From the NCBI RefSeq assembly GCF_015461845.1, contig NZ_JACOPW010000002.1, positions 1,178,001 through 1,242,000 on the forward strand: 64,000 nt of DNA. Direction: 5' to 3'. A program made the position numbers and the translations under genes. The notes under the pieces were generated by a model that saw nothing but the letters and a program-made list of their open reading frames with translations, was not told the DNA's origin and made no database searches. The stretch comes from Pseudomonas mucoides (GTDB lineage Bacteria; Pseudomonadota; Gammaproteobacteria; Pseudomonadales; Pseudomonadaceae). Within the stretch, counting starts at the first letter, position 1; each line of letters begins with the position of its first letter. Positions 8,258-15,528 of this stretch are shown piece by piece.

Positions 8258-9289
8258 ATGAGTAACAGTACCGAAATAACATCCTTCACTGGCTGGGCCG
8301 CAACAGCGCCAGGCGCTCCACTAGAGAGCTATAGCTACGACCCCGGCCCATTGGGGGATGACGAGGTGGAAGTCTCAGTTGAATATTGTGGAGTGTGTCA
8401 CTCCGACCAGTCGATGATCGATAATGAATGGGGCTTGAGCCAATACCCTTTTATCCCCGGTCATGAGGCGGTCGGCAGTATCGTACGGATGGGCTCGCAA
8501 GTACGCAGTCTCGAATTAGGGCAACGAGTGGGGATTGGTTGGTACAAGGGCAGTTGCATGCATTGTTCATCGTGTATGGGCGGCTCGCATCACCTGTGCG
8601 GCACAGTCAAACCTACCATCATCGGCAGCAACGGTGGCTTCGCCGATCGCCTGCGCTCTCACTGGGCTTGGGCAGTGCCGCTACCGAAAGAACTCGACCC
8701 GGCCATGGCCGGACCGTTGTTCTGCGCAGGGTCGACGGTGTTCAATCCGCTCTTGCAGTTCAACGTCAAACCTACTGATCGAGTGGGTGTTGTCGGCATC
8801 GGAGGGCTCGGTCATCTTGCTCTACGCTTCCTCAACGCTTGGGGGTGCGAAGTCACCGCTTTTACATCGACACTGGCCAAGCAAGACGAAGCCAAGCGAT
8901 TGGGAGCACACAACGTAGTTGCCTCGACCGACAGTACTGCGCTGAATGCCATTGCCGGCACCCTGGATTTTCTGCTGATTAGCGCCAGTGCAGACCTCGA
9001 CTGGCCGGCCATGCTTGGAACGCTGCGCGGCAAAGGTCGCCTGCACTTTGTCGGCATCGCGCCCAGCGCTATCCCTGTGCACGTCTTCAACCTGATTCCA
9101 CAACAAAAAAGCTTGTCCGGCTCGCCAATTGGCTCGCCCGGTAACACGGCGACCATGTTGGAATTCTGTGCACGTCATCAGATCCTGCCGCAGGTAGAAA
9201 TGTTTCCCATGAGCCAAGTCAACAACGCCATCGAACATCTACGCAGCGGCAAAGCTCGCTATCGCGTAGTGCTGGACGCCAGCAAGTAA
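8258..9289 (+). CDS. Zinc-dependent NAD(P)-dependent alcohol dehydrogenase (MDR, YahK/CAD-like)
   Basis: 343 residues; the start follows TTGGAGGTCTCC. Catalytic zinc site: C44 (CGVCHSDQS), H69-E70 (PGHEAVG) and a cysteine in GPLFCAGSTVF. Structural zinc site: C100, C103, C106, C114. The Rossmann motif GIGGLGHLALRF lies near residues 172-183. The layout fits the YahK/cinnamyl-alcohol dehydrogenase group, which reduces aldehydes with NADPH. In the company of Ohr, Old Yellow Enzyme and DJ-1 proteins, a role in clearing reactive aldehydes is plausible (inference). Confidence 0.93.
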   Translation: MSNSTEITSFTGWAATAPGAPLESYSYDPGPLGDDEVEVSVEYCGVCHSDQSMIDNEWGLSQYPFIPGHEAVGSIVRMGSQVRSLELGQRVGIGWYKGSCMHCSSCMGGSHHLCGTVKPTIIGSNGGFADRLRSHWAWAVPLPKELDPAMAGPLFCAGSTVFNPLLQFNVKPTDRVGVVGIGGLGHLALRFLNAWGCEVTAFTSTLAKQDEAKRLGAHNVVASTDSTALNAIAGTLDFLLISASADLDWPAMLGTLRGKGRLHFVGIAPSAIPVHVFNLIPQQKSLSGSPIGSPGNTATMLEFCARHQILPQVEMFPMSQVNNAIEHLRSGKARYRVVLDASK

Positions 9290-9295
9290 CAAATC

Positions 9296-9322
9296 GGCGC
9301 GTAGGGTAAAGCCCCACGCGCC
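9296..9322. terminator. Hairpin after the alcohol dehydrogenase gene
   Basis: GGCGCGT-AGGG, loop, CCCC-ACGCGCC forms a strong GC stem 6 bp after the stop codon. It lacks a clear T-run, so termination strength is uncertain. It lies between the convergent dehydrogenase and DJ-1 genes. Confidence 0.5.
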
Positions 9323-9412
9323 GTCACTACCTGTGCTTCTACTTCCCCCGCTCCAGATCCAGATCGACCCGCAGCACCCACGGCCTGGTTTGCCCGGAAC
9401 GGCCGCCCAGTA

Positions 9413-10243
9413 TTACTTGAGTTTCGCCAGCATGGCCACGGCGACTGCCTTGGCCGATTGTGGGTTCTGGCCGGAAATAACTTCGCGGTCTTCGATCACG
9501 TTCTCGCTCCATGGCTTGGCTTCGGAGAAGTTAGCGCCGGCTGCCGTCAGGCCATCCTGCGGGAACAGTTTCATATGGCCGCCGCCGAGGAAGCCTTTGG
9601 CCTGCTCCTCTTCCGCGTCGGTGAAGGCGGTGACTTTGTAGCCCTTGTAAATCCAATTGGCTGGCGCTGCCGGCTGTTTGCCCGATTCCAGCGCGGAGAC
9701 AAAACCGTGCGCGTCCGGGATCGCCGACAACATGGCTATGGTGCCATGGCAAGTGAAGCCGGTGATCTTGCCTTTTTCATGGAAGTGGGTCAGCAGCAGG
9801 CCCAGTTGTTTGTCCTTCAGCAGATCCTGCATCGGGATATGGCCGCCAGGCACGAACACAGCATCGAACTTGTCGTAGCCGATTTTCTGAACCTGCGCGA
9901 AGCTGATCGTCGGCGAGCCGCTCTTCGAGGTCAGCTTCAGCGTGTCCAGCAGCGCAAGACTTTCCTGACGGGACTTTTCATCGCCGCCCCAGAAGCTCAC
10001 ATCATTGGACTTCTGGTCCGCGGTTGGCGCCTTGCCGCTAGGGGTGGCAAATACGACGGTTTGACCCGCCGCGATGAAGGTCTGCACCGGTTGCATTAAT
10101 TCGTTCAGGAAGAAACCTGTTTGCATGACCTTCCCGTCTTTCAGGTCCAGTTGATCCTGATCCGACAGTACAACCAATACCGTGCCGGCATTGGCATAGT
10201 TAGCGGCAGCGGCTAGCAGGGCGGCAATAATGATTTTTTTCAC
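9413..10243 (-). CDS. Exported DJ-1/PfpI family protein
   Basis: 276 residues. MKKIIIAALLAAAANYANA is a signal peptide with cleavage after ANA (about residue 19). The mature protein is a DJ-1/PfpI flavodoxin-like domain: VFVPGGHIPMQDLL (about 129-142) and the nucleophile elbow GFTCHGTIAML with C165-H166. Cytosolic relatives (Hsp31, DJ-1) act as glyoxalases or chaperones; a periplasmic location is less common. It is convergent with the alcohol dehydrogenase gene and close to Ohr and the exported crotonase, matching an electrophile-stress theme. Confidence 0.88.
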   Translation of the reverse strand: MKKIIIAALLAAAANYANAGTVLVVLSDQDQLDLKDGKVMQTGFFLNELMQPVQTFIAAGQTVVFATPSGKAPTADQKSNDVSFWGGDEKSRQESLALLDTLKLTSKSGSPTISFAQVQKIGYDKFDAVFVPGGHIPMQDLLKDKQLGLLLTHFHEKGKITGFTCHGTIAMLSAIPDAHGFVSALESGKQPAAPANWIYKGYKVTAFTDAEEEQAKGFLGGGHMKLFPQDGLTAAGANFSEAKPWSENVIEDREVISGQNPQSAKAVAVAMLAKLK

Positions 10244-10630
10244 ACGTTTCTCCAGTAGGAATGGTTTGACGGAGCCATCTTATTACTAGAGCAGACGGCA
10301 ATAGAGCCCCTGAATTGAATTTCACTTATTACATTGAGTAATCAATTGTTGGGGGCTTACTGTCGCCTACGTGCTTGGTCAGCCGCTAGAATTTTCTCGG
10401 TGCAAACTCCGGGGAATAGCTGACACAGGCCGTCCTCGAAAAACACTGAGCTACGAAACACCCGCTGAACGATTTAGCCAATCTGTTGCATCGACGGGGT
10501 TGAATCCACTGCCGTTAGCTGCCTTCCGCGCCTCGTGTTTAAAGACACTCGGTGAAACGTCCTAACGGCTACAACGCCTTGCGCCATCGCCTACGGGTAA
10601 GACAGAATCCGCCGGCTTGTGCGGCTACGG
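10244..10630. other. Intergenic region upstream of DJ-1 gene and structured leader
   Basis: No convincing gene. It contains the DJ-1 promoter side (AT-rich around 10250-10350) and presumably the promoter of the transcript that carries the structured leader at 10631-10860. The open frame at 10371-10565 has no family features. Confidence 0.4.
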
Positions 10631-10860
10631 GGTGGGCTATATCGTTTTCCGGTCACTGCAAAACAGTGATCGGGTTTGGTAGCCCGCTTTTAAGTGGTCG
10701 CATGACAACACCATATGCAGCCTTTTTTCGGGCTCTGTTTTATATGGTGGTCATGCGTGGGGCTCCTTCGTGAGCGCCGGGTTTCCCACTTAGACCGGTC
10801 TACCAACCCGCGTATGGCCACCACCCTCGTTTGGTAGCAAGGGTGATGGCTCCTTAATTT
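10631..10860 (+). promoter_or_regulatory. Highly structured leader with competing helices upstream of a DUF6124-like gene
   Basis: Three stems are visible. Stem 1: GGGCTA (10634-10639) pairs with TAGCCC (10680-10685) around CCGGTCACTG/CAGTGATCGG (10649-10658/10664-10673). Stem 2: GCATGAC and CACCATAT (10700-10716) pair with ATATGGTG and GTCATGC (10742-10756). Stem 3: GCCACCACCCT (10817-10827) pairs with AGGGTGATGGC (10840-10850) with one mismatch. CTACCAA (10800-10806) can pair with either copy of TTGGTAG (10676-10682 or 10831-10837), giving mutually exclusive folds. It ends about 20 nt before the DUF6124-like start. I recall similar sequence before other small genes of this family in Pseudomonas, but no Rfam class is claimed. 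Confidence 0.55.
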
Positions 10861-10879
10861 TCTAAGTGGAGCATCATCT

Positions 10880-11240
10880 ATGATCAAACCAACACCCAAC
10901 CCACCGGACACCGATCCGGCATCGCCCTACGAATCGCTCGATTCGAAAAAACTCCACGAAGCCGCCGAACGCGCCCTCGACCATTACCTCAACCCGGCTG
11001 CCCAGATCATGGCCAGCAACCACGAACCCGAACCGATGTTCCTCGCCAATCCCAAGTGGCACCGAATCCCTGCTGGTCAACGCCAGCGAATCACTGGGCT
11101 CGGCGACCACGATGCTGAGTAATTTGGCGGCGTTGTTGGAGAATTCACACCGCAAGACGCTGCTGGGGATTACGCAGGTGGTGATGTTGGGGGAGTTGGC
11201 GGTGAATCAGGCGTTGGATAAGGTTGAGTTGAAGGAGTAA
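10880..11240 (+). pseudogene. DUF6124-like small protein, interrupted by a +1 frameshift
   Basis: Frame 1 (10880 on) reads MIKPTPNPPDTDPASPYESL, then KKLHEAAERALDHYLNP and PEPMFLANP. It loses likeness after CCC at 11051-11053. Skipping one base (11054) restores a family-like frame: SGTESLLVNASESLGSATTM, LSNLAALLENSHRKTLLGIT and QVVMLGELAVNQALDKVELK, ending at TAA 11238-11240. The joined product would be about 119 residues, the usual size. A mutation, an assembly error or true +1 frameshifting at CCCAAGT could explain this. Function of the family is unknown; it is multicopy in Pseudomonas (established knowledge, from memory). Confidence 0.7.
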
Positions 11241-11920
11241 GGGCTTGCCTCTGTGGCGGGAAGCTGGGTTCTCGCCACAGAGGGAAAATTAGTAGGCCCA
11301 ATGTCCATGCATAACTTTTCAGCTTTCGGGAAAAGTCGGATCTGTACAGAATGCTATCGGCCAAAAGCAGCCATTGCGACGATGCAGTACGATACACGCC
11401 TACCGGTAGATCATCAGGCTAACCCATGCAATCCCATGGTTTCGTATTCGGGCATATCGAGGTTGAGATCCAACACCGTGCGTACGACCTGCATAACGTC
11501 TACCACGCCAGCACCATCAATTACGACATCGTGGATAGGTCGGCTGTACTTATCTTTACTCGACGGACTGGAACTTGGGTGCCTTCCGAAGAAGCACAGT
11601 GCGAAATCGATTTTTAAACGGCATAAATTCTGGCACGTGACGTCTGCTTCGGTCGTTTTCAACCGGTCGCCAAAGGCAGAAAACGACCCGGAACGGACAC
11701 TCAGGAAGTCATTCCGCTGACTTACATACGTGTCCTTGCTGCTGATTGCGCCACATAACGTAGTGAACGTAGCCGCAACTGGAGGTATAAATCTCACAGG
11801 GCTGTTAGCCACTTCTGTAAATTTCGCCGTCCGTCTTTCCACTCATTTAATACAAGTAACTGGCACCGGGTAAAATCCGGTTGCGGCTTCAAAAATACGC
11901 AGCAGCGAACATACCCGGTA
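11241..11920. other. Gene-poor, AT-richer stretch with coding remnants
   Basis: No intact gene. A minus-strand open frame (11414-11842) ends in protein-like text (DVVIDGAGVVDVMQVVRTVL, then DLNLDMPEYETMGLHGLA), while the opposite frame 11426-11617 also reads plausibly; neither has a ribosome site. Two stretches (about 11340-11375 and 11640-11700, around TCGGCCAAAAGCAGCCATT and CGCCAAAGGCAGAAAACGAC) look like the degenerate intergenic repeats common in P. fluorescens genomes. This looks like decayed sequence at the border of an acquired island. Confidence 0.35.
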
Positions 11921-12706
11921 TTATGCAACGGTAAGACCAAGACTTGACAATAGCATTGCTGCCTGATTTTTCGAGATAATTGCTCCTTTAAACTGTTTGG
12001 CCTCCATAAGCTTTAGGCCGTGCAAACTGACCTCACGAAGATCAGCATTGTTGAAGCGGGCGCCATTGACTCGAGCATGGCTTAAGCTTCCGCCTTTAAA
12101 TACAGTGTTGCGGAAGTCAACATCCCTTAAGTCAGCGTCAGAGAAGTCCAGATTGTCAAGCTCACACTTATAGAAGGAAAAACCAAGGAGAAATGTCCCT
12201 ATCAGCAGCGTCTCCTTAAAGGTGACTCCTAGTGAGTTGGCTCCGCTGAAATTTGATCCTGTTAATTTGCAACTTGCGAAAGAAGCCATACCTAGCCGGC
12301 AGTTCTGCCAGTCGCTATTATTTAGGTCTGAATTCTCGAACTTTGCTTCATTGAGTATGGCGGATTTGAATTTTACTTCCGCCCCTTTGCATCCTTTCCA
12401 GGAAGTAGCCTCAAGCTTTGCGGCAGTAAAATCTGTTCCTGCCAGGTTGCAGCGTTCAAAGTATGAGTCGGATAAATTTAGGCGACTAAGGTCGGCGCCT
12501 GATAAGTCAGCATTAGAGAACCATAAGGGCTTTTTGCGGGAGTTAATTAAGTCCTCGACGTCTGGTCGATCTAGCTTGGCGGATTCAATAATAAGGTGAT
12601 CAGCTTTCTCAATCATCAAAAACTCCTGTGGCATCTGCTGTTCGTAATCCGCCCGGACCAACCGGAGCTTGGGTTTTCTCGTTTGAACTGTAAACCTACC
12701 TGTCAT
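11921..12706 (-). CDS. Pentapeptide repeat protein
   Basis: 261 residues from the ATG at 12706. From about residue 60 to 230 the sequence is pentapeptide repeats of A(D/N)Lxx type (SNADLSGADLSRLNLSDSYF, GTDFTAAKL, DADLRDVDFRNTVF), predicting a right-handed quadrilateral beta-helix. The tail AIISKNQAAMLLSSLGLTVA resembles the C-terminal dimer helix of Qnr/McbG-type proteins. A better ribosome site (AGGAG) precedes an internal ATG at 12616, so the protein may be 231 residues. It follows the Qnr-like gene by 9 bp on the same strand, probably one operon. Base composition is visibly AT-richer than the core genes. Confidence 0.85.
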   Translation of the reverse strand: MTGRFTVQTRKPKLRLVRADYEQQMPQEFLMIEKADHLIIESAKLDRPDVEDLINSRKKPLWFSNADLSGADLSRLNLSDSYFERCNLAGTDFTAAKLEATSWKGCKGAEVKFKSAILNEAKFENSDLNNSDWQNCRLGMASFASCKLTGSNFSGANSLGVTFKETLLIGTFLLGFSFYKCELDNLDFSDADLRDVDFRNTVFKGGSLSHARVNGARFNNADLREVSLHGLKLMEAKQFKGAIISKNQAAMLLSSLGLTVA

Positions 12707-12715
12707 GTGCGCGCA

Positions 12716-13489
12716 TTAGCTGTAATCTGGGTAGACGACAAATCCGAAGTTTTCCAAAAGAGCAGATTGTTGCCATTCAAGAATCTTAATACCTGTAGCG
12801 TCTATTTTTCGAAAATCTACTCCGTTTATATCTGCGTTACGAAAGTCGGTGTTGGTTACAGAAAGTCCGGTGTGATGAAGTGGTGAAAATTCGGTATTGG
12901 TTAAGTCGGCTTCATCCAGGTTGGTCATCGTCAAGATGACGGACAGTAGCTTGCTGTGTGAAAGGTTGCATTTGGAAAGATTGGTCGAACTGAAGTCGGC
13001 GTATCTGAAGTCTGTATTGGTAAGCTGCGCGGCGCTGATTACCATTTTTCGGCTAATTGCGATGTGAAAATTGGCCATATTAAAATCCGCCTCCACCGCA
13101 CGACAATGATCGAGTGTCAATTGAAATACTTGTGCGCGATTAAACGTACTTGAAGAAATATCGCACTCATAAAACTCAGCTCGTCTGAGATCGGCTAATT
13201 TAAACTGGCAGCCACTGAGTTGTTCTTTATCGTAAAATGTACAGCTCGAGAACCAAGAATCTTGCAGGTTGGCGCTTCCGAAATTGCAATTAAATACTTT
13301 GCAGTTTTTTAGATGCAGCCCGCCCAGGTCGCTTCCGCCGAAGTTACAGTTTAGTAGTGTGCAGTTTGTAAATGTCAGGTCCTTTTTTGTTCGGCCCTGG
13401 AAATCGAGATTTGTGAAGGTTTGGTCACTGGTGCTGGTAATGGCGGGATCCAAGAAAATTGCTTCATTGTCAGATTCCATAGGTGTCAT
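12716..13489 (-). CDS. Qnr-like pentapeptide repeat protein
   Basis: 257 residues made almost wholly of pentapeptide repeats. Beyond the repeats it carries features I recall from Qnr proteins: CTFYDKEQLSGCQF matching the Qnr loop-A region (C-FYDRES--GC-F), ISRKMVISAAQLTNTDFRYA matching loop B (-TTRTWFCSAYITNTNLSYA), DHCRAVEADF, and a tail IKILEWQQSALLENFGFVVY like the Qnr dimerization helix. Qnr and McbG bind gyrase or topoisomerase IV and relieve poisons. Function here is inferred from likeness alone. It is divergent from a CecR-like TetR gene and AT-richer than neighbours, suggesting transfer. Confidence 0.8.
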   Translation of the reverse strand: MTPMESDNEAIFLDPAITSTSDQTFTNLDFQGRTKKDLTFTNCTLLNCNFGGSDLGGLHLKNCKVFNCNFGSANLQDSWFSSCTFYDKEQLSGCQFKLADLRRAEFYECDISSSTFNRAQVFQLTLDHCRAVEADFNMANFHIAISRKMVISAAQLTNTDFRYADFSSTNLSKCNLSHSKLLSVILTMTNLDEADLTNTEFSPLHHTGLSVTNTDFRNADINGVDFRKIDATGIKILEWQQSALLENFGFVVYPDYS

Positions 13490-13667
13490 TGCTCAACGTG
13501 TAAAGAAAGAAAAAATGTGTACCCGAGTAATTGTCATGCGTTCGCCTGGATGCAGATGGCGAACCTTGCCTGGCCGCCGCGACCCCGAATATGTTCCAAC
13601 TGGAATAACTATCCCACATGGACAAAATTGGAGTCAACTGCTATAAATTTCTTTTTTGAGTGAAAAA

Positions 13668-14378
13668 ATGAGCTCGATAATCAGAGGTACCCTGCATCGG
13701 CATCCAGAGGGGACGGGGTATGCACGTGGCGAAGAGACTCGTGCTCGAATTGTGGATGCAGCGCTGAAGCTATTCGGCGAGCGGGGCTTCGAGGCTGCAT
13801 CAACCCGCGATATTGCAGCCGCCGCTGGCGTAAATGCCCCTGCGTTGAGGTACTACTTCGACAACAAGGAGGGTGTTTACCTGGCATGCGCTGAGCACAT
13901 CGCTTCGCACGTGTGGGGGTACATGGCGCAGGTGGTCGCACATGCTGAACACGCGCTTATGGAAAATGAGAGTCACGAAGCCCTAATCGATGCTTTCTGT
14001 GCCATACAGGGGCGTGTCGTGGACTGCATGTTCGAGTCGGAACAGGCCTCGGAATGGCAGCTGTTCATTGCCCACGGGCAAGGCGGCCAAGGGCCTGTGG
14101 CTGGTTTTGACATCATCAATAATCGCCTCAACAAGCCGGTTTATTCCGTGACTACCGCAATTGTTGAGCGTTTGATGAGTTGCGCACCCAACGATGATGA
14201 AGCGCGGATCCGTTCGATGGCACTTAATGGCCAACTGGCCGTCTTTCAAATGATGCGCCGTACTGCACTCACTTCATTGAACTGGGGCGAGGTTGATGCG
14301 CAGCGGCTTGAATTAATAAAGTGTGTGGTTATTAAGCACACCCGCGCTGTACTGCACGCCATTATCGCTGAGAGTTAA
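13668..14378 (+). CDS. TetR/AcrR family regulator, CecR (YbiH)-like
   Basis: 236 residues from the ATG at 13668; a TTG four codons earlier is possible but less likely. The N-terminal HTH is GEETRARIVDAALKLFGERG then STRDIAAAAGVNAPALRYYF, about residues 20-70, and NKEGVYLACAEHIASHVWGY resembles the CecR/DUF1956 group. In E. coli CecR controls genes affecting antibiotic sensitivity. Here it is divergent from the two pentapeptide-repeat genes, with about 180 bp between them, so it is a candidate regulator of that pair (inference). Confidence 0.88.
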   Translation: MSSIIRGTLHRHPEGTGYARGEETRARIVDAALKLFGERGFEAASTRDIAAAAGVNAPALRYYFDNKEGVYLACAEHIASHVWGYMAQVVAHAEHALMENESHEALIDAFCAIQGRVVDCMFESEQASEWQLFIAHGQGGQGPVAGFDIINNRLNKPVYSVTTAIVERLMSCAPNDDEARIRSMALNGQLAVFQMMRRTALTSLNWGEVDAQRLELIKCVVIKHTRAVLHAIIAES

Positions 14379-14688
14379 TTCGACATAACCCAATGCGTCC
14401 AACCAGCGCACATTTTCGATGGCGACCACCGTTTTGCGAGCCTGAGGGTGTGTAACCGCTTCGCTGGTTGCGGTGTAGATGAATCCCCCTGAGCTGCCTT
14501 CCACGAAGGCAGCTCAGGCCGATAGCTATCCGTCGTTACAATCAACAATCGACCAGAAGCACTCTGGCCCTGGGTTGGCCGCCCTAAGCGGGCAACTGGA
14601 TATGCCTCCGAAACGGGCTTGCGAAACAGGTAGCGGCTCCCCTTCACTACCACCGCATTTGGTAACCGAAAAAGGACGGACGACCGTC
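14379..14688. other. Intergenic region with possible small minus-strand coding remnant
   Basis: A minus-strand frame (14313-14504; GGFIYTATSEAVTHPQARKT, then VVAIENVRWLDALGYVEL) has protein-like composition but overlaps the end of the TetR gene in antisense and starts inside a strong hairpin, so it is probably a remnant or tiny unrecognised gene. Nothing else is seen up to the convergent amidase stop. Confidence 0.3.
14488..14518. terminator. Strong 14-bp hairpin downstream of TetR gene
   Basis: CCTGAGCTGCCTTC (14488-14501) and GAAGGCAGCTCAGG (14505-14518) are perfectly complementary with a 3-nt loop. There is no T-run, so it could be a transcription barrier, an mRNA 3'-end stabiliser or a cruciform rather than a classic intrinsic terminator. 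Confidence 0.5.
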
Positions 14689-15528
14689 CTATCCCCCAAC
14701 CACCCCATACAACCCCTCCCGCCGATCCCCATGCAAATCATTGCGCGCACTAATCCGCTTATTCCGCGCCTCCCCAAGATTCACCGTCGCCAACAAAATC
14801 CGCTCCCCCCCCTGCTCCGCCGGCCCCGCCAACGGATACCCATCCGCATCGACAATCACCGAACCCTGCACCCACCCCACCCCACGCTCAAACCCATGCC
14901 GATCGCACGCCGCAATAAACATCCGATTCACCGAAGCATTCGCCTGCACCCGCACCACTTCCGCCGGACGCTCCGTCAGCGGCCGAGGCCCATCCGGCCA
15001 GTTAACCGGCGCACACAGTAAATCCGCCCCCGCCAGTGCCGGCAGCCGCACCCACTCCGGAAACTCCAGGTCGTAGCAAATCAACATCCCAATCCGCCCA
15101 TGCACCGTTTCAACCACCGGCGGCGCAGCATCACCTGCGGTGAAAACTTCACTCTCCGCATCCCACAGGTGCGCCTTGCGATACACAGCGCGTAACCCTT
15201 GGGCATCAATCATCGCCGCGCTGTTGGCCAGTTCGTCACCGTCCAGTCGCTCGCAAAATCCGCCGACCACGACAATGTCCAACTCGCGGGCGAGTGCCGC
15301 CCACAGGCTCAAGGTCGGTCCATCGACCGTTTCCGACAACGACAACGCTTCACGGCGGTCATTGAACACATACCCGCTCTGCACCAACTCAGGCAGCACC
15401 ACAACCTGCGCCCCTTGATGCGCCGCCGAACGAATCGCCCGTTCGGTCAGCGTCCGGTTGAACGCCAGGTCGCCAATCTTCGGCGCCACTTGGCAGCAGG
15501 CGACCACGGTGTTTTTTGCAGTGTTCAA
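14689..15528 (-). CDS. Carbon-nitrogen hydrolase (nitrilase superfamily)
   Basis: 279 residues. The Glu-Lys-Cys triad is visible: E47 (LPELVQSGY), K118 (YRKAHLWD) and C151 (ICYDLEFPEW). Length and motifs fit the amidase/carbamoylase branches that hydrolyse amides or N-carbamoyl compounds in the cytosol. Its start codon region overlaps the stop of the upstream NCS1 permease by 4 bp, so the two are translationally coupled. The permease probably imports the substrate or its precursor; the identity is unknown, with ureides, N-carbamoyl amino acids or pyrimidine derivatives as candidates. Confidence 0.9.
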   Translation of the reverse strand: MNTAKNTVVACCQVAPKIGDLAFNRTLTERAIRSAAHQGAQVVVLPELVQSGYVFNDRREALSLSETVDGPTLSLWAALARELDIVVVGGFCERLDGDELANSAAMIDAQGLRAVYRKAHLWDAESEVFTAGDAAPPVVETVHGRIGMLICYDLEFPEWVRLPALAGADLLCAPVNWPDGPRPLTERPAEVVRVQANASVNRMFIAACDRHGFERGVGWVQGSVIVDADGYPLAGPAEQGGERILLATVNLGEARNKRISARNDLHGDRREGLYGVVGG

